A stretch of 61,145 nucleotides of DNA, from assembly GCA_023426435.1 (NCBI GenBank), contig JAFAAS010000189.1, positions 1-61,145 of the forward strand. The letters are read 5' to 3'. Of this stretch, positions 57,502 through 61,145 are shown in pieces. Under the pieces are notes generated by a model. The model was not told the DNA's origin. It searched no databases and saw only the letters and a list, made by a program, of their open reading frames with translations. The stretch comes from Verrucomicrobiota bacterium. GTDB lineage: Bacteria > Verrucomicrobiota > Verrucomicrobiia > Opitutales > Opitutaceae. Made by a program: the position numbers and the translations under genes. How positions within the stretch are numbered: position 1 is the first letter of the stretch; every line of letters begins with the position of its first letter.

Positions 57502-58908
57502 ATGATCTTCCCCCACGCGCCCGCTGTCGCTGCATCCACCCCAGCCATCAATCTCGACTTGGTCCGCAAATATTCCGTCCCCGGTCCACGCTACACGTCT
57601 TATCCTCCAGCCACGCAATTTTCCCCTGACGCGAATCCCGCCGTCGTCGCTGCCGCTATCGCCGACGACAACCATCCTCCCGCAGGACCGCTCTCCCTCT
57701 ACTTTCATCTCCCGTTCTGCGAAACGCGTTGCTGGTTTTGCGGCTGCACCACGGTGATCACCCGCCGGCGCGACGCCGCCGGAGAATATCTCGACGACCT
57801 CGCGCGCGAAGTCGCCCTCACCGCCGAACACATCGACCGCTCACGACGCGTCGCACAAATTCACCTCGGCGGCGGCACGCCGACTTTCTTCCCGCCCGAT
57901 GAACTTCGCCGTCTCGGAGCCCTCCTGAAATCCACGTTCTCCCTCGACGCCTCGACCGAGTTCAGCGTCGAGATCGATCCGCGCCGCCTCACGGAAGATC
58001 ACGTCATCGCCCTTCGCGAGATCGGCGTCACCCGCGCCTCGCTCGGGGTCCAGGATACCAACCCCCGCGTCCAACTCGCGATCCACCGCATCCAGCCGCA
58101 TTCCCAAAACCAGCAAGCCTTCACCTGGCTCCGCACCCACGGATTCCGCTCCATCAACGTCGATCTCATCCACGGCCTGCCGCTGCAAACTCCGGATTCG
58201 TTCTCCGCCACGCTCGACGATGTCCTGGGACTCGAGCCCGACCGGCTCTCCGTCTTCAGCTACGCGCACGTCCCTTGGATCAAGCCCGCGCAAAAAATCT
58301 TCGACGACCGCGAACAACTTCCCTCGGCCGAGGAAAAACTCGCCATGTTCGCCCTCGCCCACGCGAAACTCACCCACGCCGGCTACGTCGACATCGGTCT
58401 CGATCACTTCGCGCGTTCCGACGACGAACTCGCGATCGCCCAACGCCGCGGCACCCTTCACCGCAACTTCCAAGGCTACAGCACCCACGCCGGCGCTTCC
58501 CTCTACGGCTTCGGCATGTCCTCCATCTCTTCGACCGCGACCACCTACCGGCAAAATCACAAAACCCTCCCCGCCTGGCGCGCCGCCCTCGACTCCGGTC
58601 AACTTCCCGTCGAACGCACGCTCCAGCTGTCGCCCGAAGACGTCCGTCGCCGCACGATCATCATGCGGATCATGTGCGACCGGCGTCTCGACTTTACCCG
58701 CCTCTCGAAAGAATTCGGCTTCGATTTCGCCAACGCCTATTCCGCCCCGCTCGCCTCACTGCACGATCTTGAAGCCGACGGCATCGTCGAACGCACCGAC
58801 GACGGCCTGAGCGTCACCTCCCTCGGCATGCCGCTGCTTCGCGTCGTCGCCATGCGTTTCGATGCCTACTTCGGCGACGCTTCGCAGCGTTTCTCCAAAA
58901 CCATCTGA
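57502..58908 (+). CDS. hemN: Oxygen-independent coproporphyrinogen III oxidase (radical SAM)
   Basis: A 468-residue radical-SAM enzyme that turns coproporphyrinogen III into protoporphyrinogen IX without oxygen, in haem synthesis. The 4Fe-4S ligands are C73, C77 and C80 (FCETRCWFCGC). HemN-type elements include the N-terminal KYSVPGPRYTSYPPA (seen in true HemN, absent from HemW), HLGGGTPTFF, DLIHGLPLQTPDSF, IGLDHFA and the C-terminal MRIMCDRRLDF region. The frame opens with a GTG at 57481, but the ATG at 57502 is preferred. It is the first of four co-directed genes. Confidence 0.93.
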   Translation: MIFPHAPAVAASTPAINLDLVRKYSVPGPRYTSYPPATQFSPDANPAVVAAAIADDNHPPAGPLSLYFHLPFCETRCWFCGCTTVITRRRDAAGEYLDDLAREVALTAEHIDRSRRVAQIHLGGGTPTFFPPDELRRLGALLKSTFSLDASTEFSVEIDPRRLTEDHVIALREIGVTRASLGVQDTNPRVQLAIHRIQPHSQNQQAFTWLRTHGFRSINVDLIHGLPLQTPDSFSATLDDVLGLEPDRLSVFSYAHVPWIKPAQKIFDDREQLPSAEEKLAMFALAHAKLTHAGYVDIGLDHFARSDDELAIAQRRGTLHRNFQGYSTHAGASLYGFGMSSISSTATTYRQNHKTLPAWRAALDSGQLPVERTLQLSPEDVRRRTIIMRIMCDRRLDFTRLSKEFGFDFANAYSAPLASLHDLEADGIVERTDDGLSVTSLGMPLLRVVAMRFDAYFGDASQRFSKTI

Positions 58909-58944
58909 TCCCGCCCTCCCCGCGCCCAACCCGCGCGCCGCTTC

Positions 58945-59370
58945 ATGCCTTTCCGCATCGCGAAATCCTTCACCGTCGAAAGCGGTCACTTGCTCTCCAA
59001 ACACAGCGGAGCCTGCCGCTTCCCGCACGGTCATAGCCGCACCATCGAAATCGTGGTCGCAAGCGACACCCTCGATCCGCACGACATGGTGCTCGACTTC
59101 AAATCGCTCAAATCAGCCGCCGCCCACTTCATCGATCGCTTCGATCACACGTTCGCCCTCAACACCGCCGATCCTCGCTTCGCCGAACTCCAAGCGGCTT
59201 ACGGCGAACGCATCATTCCATTTACGGACACCGACCCCACCACCGAGGTGCTCGCGCGCGAGATCTTCCAATCTCTCCGCCAACGTCTTGCCGCCATCGC
59301 TCCCCGCGCCCGCCTCGAACGCATCCGCGTCACCGAAACCGCCACCAGCTGGGCCGAATACTGGGAGTAG
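58945..59370 (+). CDS. queD: 6-pyruvoyl-tetrahydropterin synthase / QueD family
   Basis: A 141-residue enzyme of the PTPS/QueD fold. Zinc ligands H15, H28 and H30 (SGH, then FPHGH) and the catalytic C24 are in place, followed by MVLDFKSLK and the FDHTFALN motif. The terminal VTETATSWAEY carries the pterin-binding Glu. QueD makes 6-carboxy-tetrahydropterin for queuosine; related enzymes act in pterin synthesis. No other queuosine gene is in the window, so QueD rather than PTPS is a family-level choice. It lies 36 bases after hemN. Confidence 0.85.
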   Translation: MPFRIAKSFTVESGHLLSKHSGACRFPHGHSRTIEIVVASDTLDPHDMVLDFKSLKSAAAHFIDRFDHTFALNTADPRFAELQAAYGERIIPFTDTDPTTEVLAREIFQSLRQRLAAIAPRARLERIRVTETATSWAEYWE

Positions 59371-59445
59371 ATCGCCGCATGCCTTCACCTCGCCCGTTCT
59401 CGCGAGTTGCCAAGCGCCAGCCCTCCTCCGACATTCGGCCCTCCG

Positions 59446-59901
59446 ATGTCCGCCGACCTCACCGAACTCTACCAGCAGGTCATCCTCGACCATAACAAGC
59501 GCCCCCGGAATCGCGGCAAACTTCCGACCGCCACCCGCGTCGCGCACGGCGAAAACCCGTCCTGCGGCGACCAGTGCAGCGTCTATCTGCGTCTCGACGG
59601 CGACCGCATCGCCGAAATCACCTTCGACGGCTCCGGCTGCGCCATCTCGCAAGCCAGCGCTTCGCTCATGACCACCCAGCTCAAGGGCAAAACCGCCGCC
59701 GAAGCCGAATCGCTCTTCAGCCAATTCCACGACATCGTCACCACCGGCCAGGCACCCGAGGAAATCAGCGACATCGGCGCCTTCGCCGGCGTCCACGCCT
59801 TCCCCGCCCGCATCAAGTGCGCCACCCTCGGCTGGCACGCCGCCCTCAACGCCCTCCACGGCGACGCCTCTCCGGCCACCACCGAAACCCACGCCGACTG
59901 A
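59446..59901 (+). CDS. sufU: SufU-type Fe-S cluster assembly protein
   Basis: A 151-residue protein of the IscU/SufU fold. The metal and sulfur-transfer ligands are C40, D42 and C65 with a fourth Cys in RIKCATLGW (about 126). C44 is an extra cysteine. The SufU-type spacing between GSGCAIS and PARIKC, longer than in IscU, supports SufU. In Firmicutes-type systems SufU takes persulfide sulfur from SufS. The directly following gene is sufS, which agrees. The frame opens 13 codons earlier, but the ATG at 59446 (MSADLTELY) fits. Confidence 0.9.
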   Translation: MSADLTELYQQVILDHNKRPRNRGKLPTATRVAHGENPSCGDQCSVYLRLDGDRIAEITFDGSGCAISQASASLMTTQLKGKTAAEAESLFSQFHDIVTTGQAPEEISDIGAFAGVHAFPARIKCATLGWHAALNALHGDASPATTETHAD

Positions 59902-59965
59902 TACTCTCGGGCTCCTGCTCGTAATCGGGCTCGTCCCCGATCGTTCCCACGCTTTCGCCACCGCC

Positions 59966-59999
59966 GATCACGAGCACGAGCAAGATCACGAGCACGACC
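59966..59999. repeat. Tandem GATCACGAGCACGA units between sufU and sufS
   Basis: GATCACGAGCACGAGCAA is followed directly by GATCACGAGCACGACC. Partly complementary words (CTCCTGCTCGTAATC) lie at about 59911-59925, so this may be another imperfect inverted repeat. The gap is 110 bases and holds no gene. Confidence 0.5.
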
Positions 60000-60011
60000 G
60001 ACGTTAACTCC

Positions 60012-61145
60012 ATGCCCTCCTGGCCCTCCGTCCGCGCCGACTTCCCGATCCTGCACCAACAGGTTCGCGGCAAACCGCTCGTCTATCTCGACAGCGCCGC
60101 CACCGCCCAAAAACCCCGCGCGGTCATCGACGCCCTCACGCACTACTACGAGCGCGACAACGCCAACGTCCACCGCGGCCTCCACGCGCTCTCCACCCGC
60201 GCCACCGACGCCTACGAGGGCGCCCGCACCCGCATCGCCAAATTCCTCAACGCCGCCGATCCCGCAGAAATCATTTTCACCCGCGGCACCACCGAGAGCA
60301 TCAACATCGTCGCCCGCAGTTTCGCCACCACGCTCAAACCCGGCGACGTCATCCTCGCCACCGAGATGGAACACCACTCCAACCTCGTCCCGTGGCAACA
60401 ACTCGCCCGCGCCACTGGCGCCACGCTCCGCTTCGTCCCCGTCCTCGGCGACAACGCCGAACTCGGCCTCGACCTCGCCGCCCTCGAAACCCTCCTCACG
60501 CCGCAGGTGAAGCTCTTCGCCTTCACCCACATTTCCAACACCCTCGGCACCATCAACCCCGTCGAAGAACTCTGCCGCCGCGCCCGCGCCGTCGGCGCCC
60601 TCACCGTCATCGACGCCGCCCAATCCAGCGGACACGCCCCGCTCGACGTCCGGAAAATCGACTGCGACTTCCTCGCCTTCTCCGGCCACAAAATGTGCGC
60701 CCCCACCGGCATCGGCGTCCTCTACGGCCGCCGCGCCCTCCTCGACCAACTCGCTCCCACCGAAACCGGCGGCGGCATGGTCGTCACCGTGCACTACGAT
60801 AAATGCACGTGGAAACCTTCACCCGAACGCTTCGAAGCCGGCACGCCGCACATCGCCGGCGCCATCGCCCTCGCCGCCGCCTGCGACTACCTCGATTCGC
60901 TGGACCGCACCGCCATCGCCGAACACGACAACGCCCTCGGCCGCCTCGCCTACGAAAAACTCTCCGAGCTCCCCGGCATCCGCCTCCTCGGCCCGAAATC
61001 CGAAGCCCGCGGCGGTCTCGTCAGTTTCGCTTTCCCCGATCTCCACGCCCACGATGTCGTCACCTTCGCCGACGAAGACGGCATCGCGCTCCGCGGCGGC
61101 CACCACTGCAACCAGCCGCTCATGCGCAAGCTCGGCCTCACCAGC
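60012..61145 (+). CDS. sufS: Cysteine desulfurase SufS (3' end outside window)
   Basis: The first 378 residues of a PLP enzyme that takes sulfur from cysteine for Fe-S cluster assembly. Visible are YLDSAATAQKP, NVHRGLHALS, FTRGTTESIN, EHHSNLVPWQ, the PLP lysine in FSGHKMCAPTGIGVLYG and the active-site cysteine region RGGHHCNQPLM. The short, ordered Cys loop marks the SufS (type II) group, not IscS. The frame runs off the window end with about 25-30 residues missing. It is preceded by sufU, its usual sulfur-acceptor partner. Confidence 0.96.
   Translation, partial: MPSWPSVRADFPILHQQVRGKPLVYLDSAATAQKPRAVIDALTHYYERDNANVHRGLHALSTRATDAYEGARTRIAKFLNAADPAEIIFTRGTTESINIVARSFATTLKPGDVILATEMEHHSNLVPWQQLARATGATLRFVPVLGDNAELGLDLAALETLLTPQVKLFAFTHISNTLGTINPVEELCRRARAVGALTVIDAAQSSGHAPLDVRKIDCDFLAFSGHKMCAPTGIGVLYGRRALLDQLAPTETGGGMVVTVHYDKCTWKPSPERFEAGTPHIAGAIALAAACDYLDSLDRTAIAEHDNALGRLAYEKLSELPGIRLLGPKSEARGGLVSFAFPDLHAHDVVTFADEDGIALRGGHHCNQPLMRKLGLTS

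Overview
The window is a high-GC bacterial chromosome segment, most likely from a verrucomicrobium of the Opitutaceae type. Support comes from gene content: a ThuA / PVC-type dehydrogenase / haem c fusion protein, several VCBS (FG-GAP) plus ASPIC/UnbV proteins, a very large TonB-dependent receptor with the EEVIVLSPFEV N-terminal motif typical of that group, and many short palindromic intergenic repeats. Genus and species cannot be named from sequence reading alone. I see no prophage, insertion sequence, CRISPR array or rRNA.

Layout. 1-4845: end of a glycosyltransferase, rarA (minus), a ComEC/Rec2-type membrane protein and a small coiled-coil protein. 5165-9779 (minus): a tightly packed four-gene unit with a small exported protein, an EEP-family hydrolase, a membrane protein carrying two canonical EF-hands and a cyclic-nucleotide-binding domain, and an NDH-2-like flavoprotein with its own C-terminal cyclic-nucleotide-binding domain. 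The last three genes are joined by ATGA stop/start overlaps. This is the best candidate for an undescribed system. 10036-15099: an unusual two-domain ThyX and the divergent ThuA/dehydrogenase/cytochrome fusion. 15176-29631 (minus): a complex I operon, nuoB to nuoN in canonical order, without nuoA. Most of its gaps are filled by inverted-repeat elements of several different families. 29892-35304 (plus): acetylxylan esterase-like hydrolase, LacI-family regulator, VCBS-repeat lipoprotein candidate and TPR protein. 35354-47821 (minus): a BamE-like small protein followed by a tandemly duplicated two-gene module of giant VCBS/ASPIC proteins (A1-B1-A2-B2), the last copy frameshifted. 47957-52475: two convergent GT-C-like membrane proteins, one of the TMTC (membrane plus TPR) type. 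52854-56807 (minus): TonB-dependent receptor with a textbook terminator. 57161-57250: tRNA-Ser(GGA). 57502 to the end (plus): hemN, queD, sufU and sufS (cut by the window end).

How the parts fit. Two NADH entry routes lie close together: proton-pumping complex I and an NDH-2-like enzyme whose domain make-up predicts control by Ca2+ and cyclic nucleotides. HemN, SufU and SufS supply haem and Fe-S clusters, both needed by such enzymes. The 29.9-56.8 kb half looks devoted to the cell surface: secreted Ca2+-binding beta-propeller proteins, GT-C enzymes that could glycosylate exported proteins, a BamE-like protein, a TonB receptor and a regulated carbohydrate esterase. Functional links between these blocks are inference. 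Domain assignments rest on motifs read by eye.
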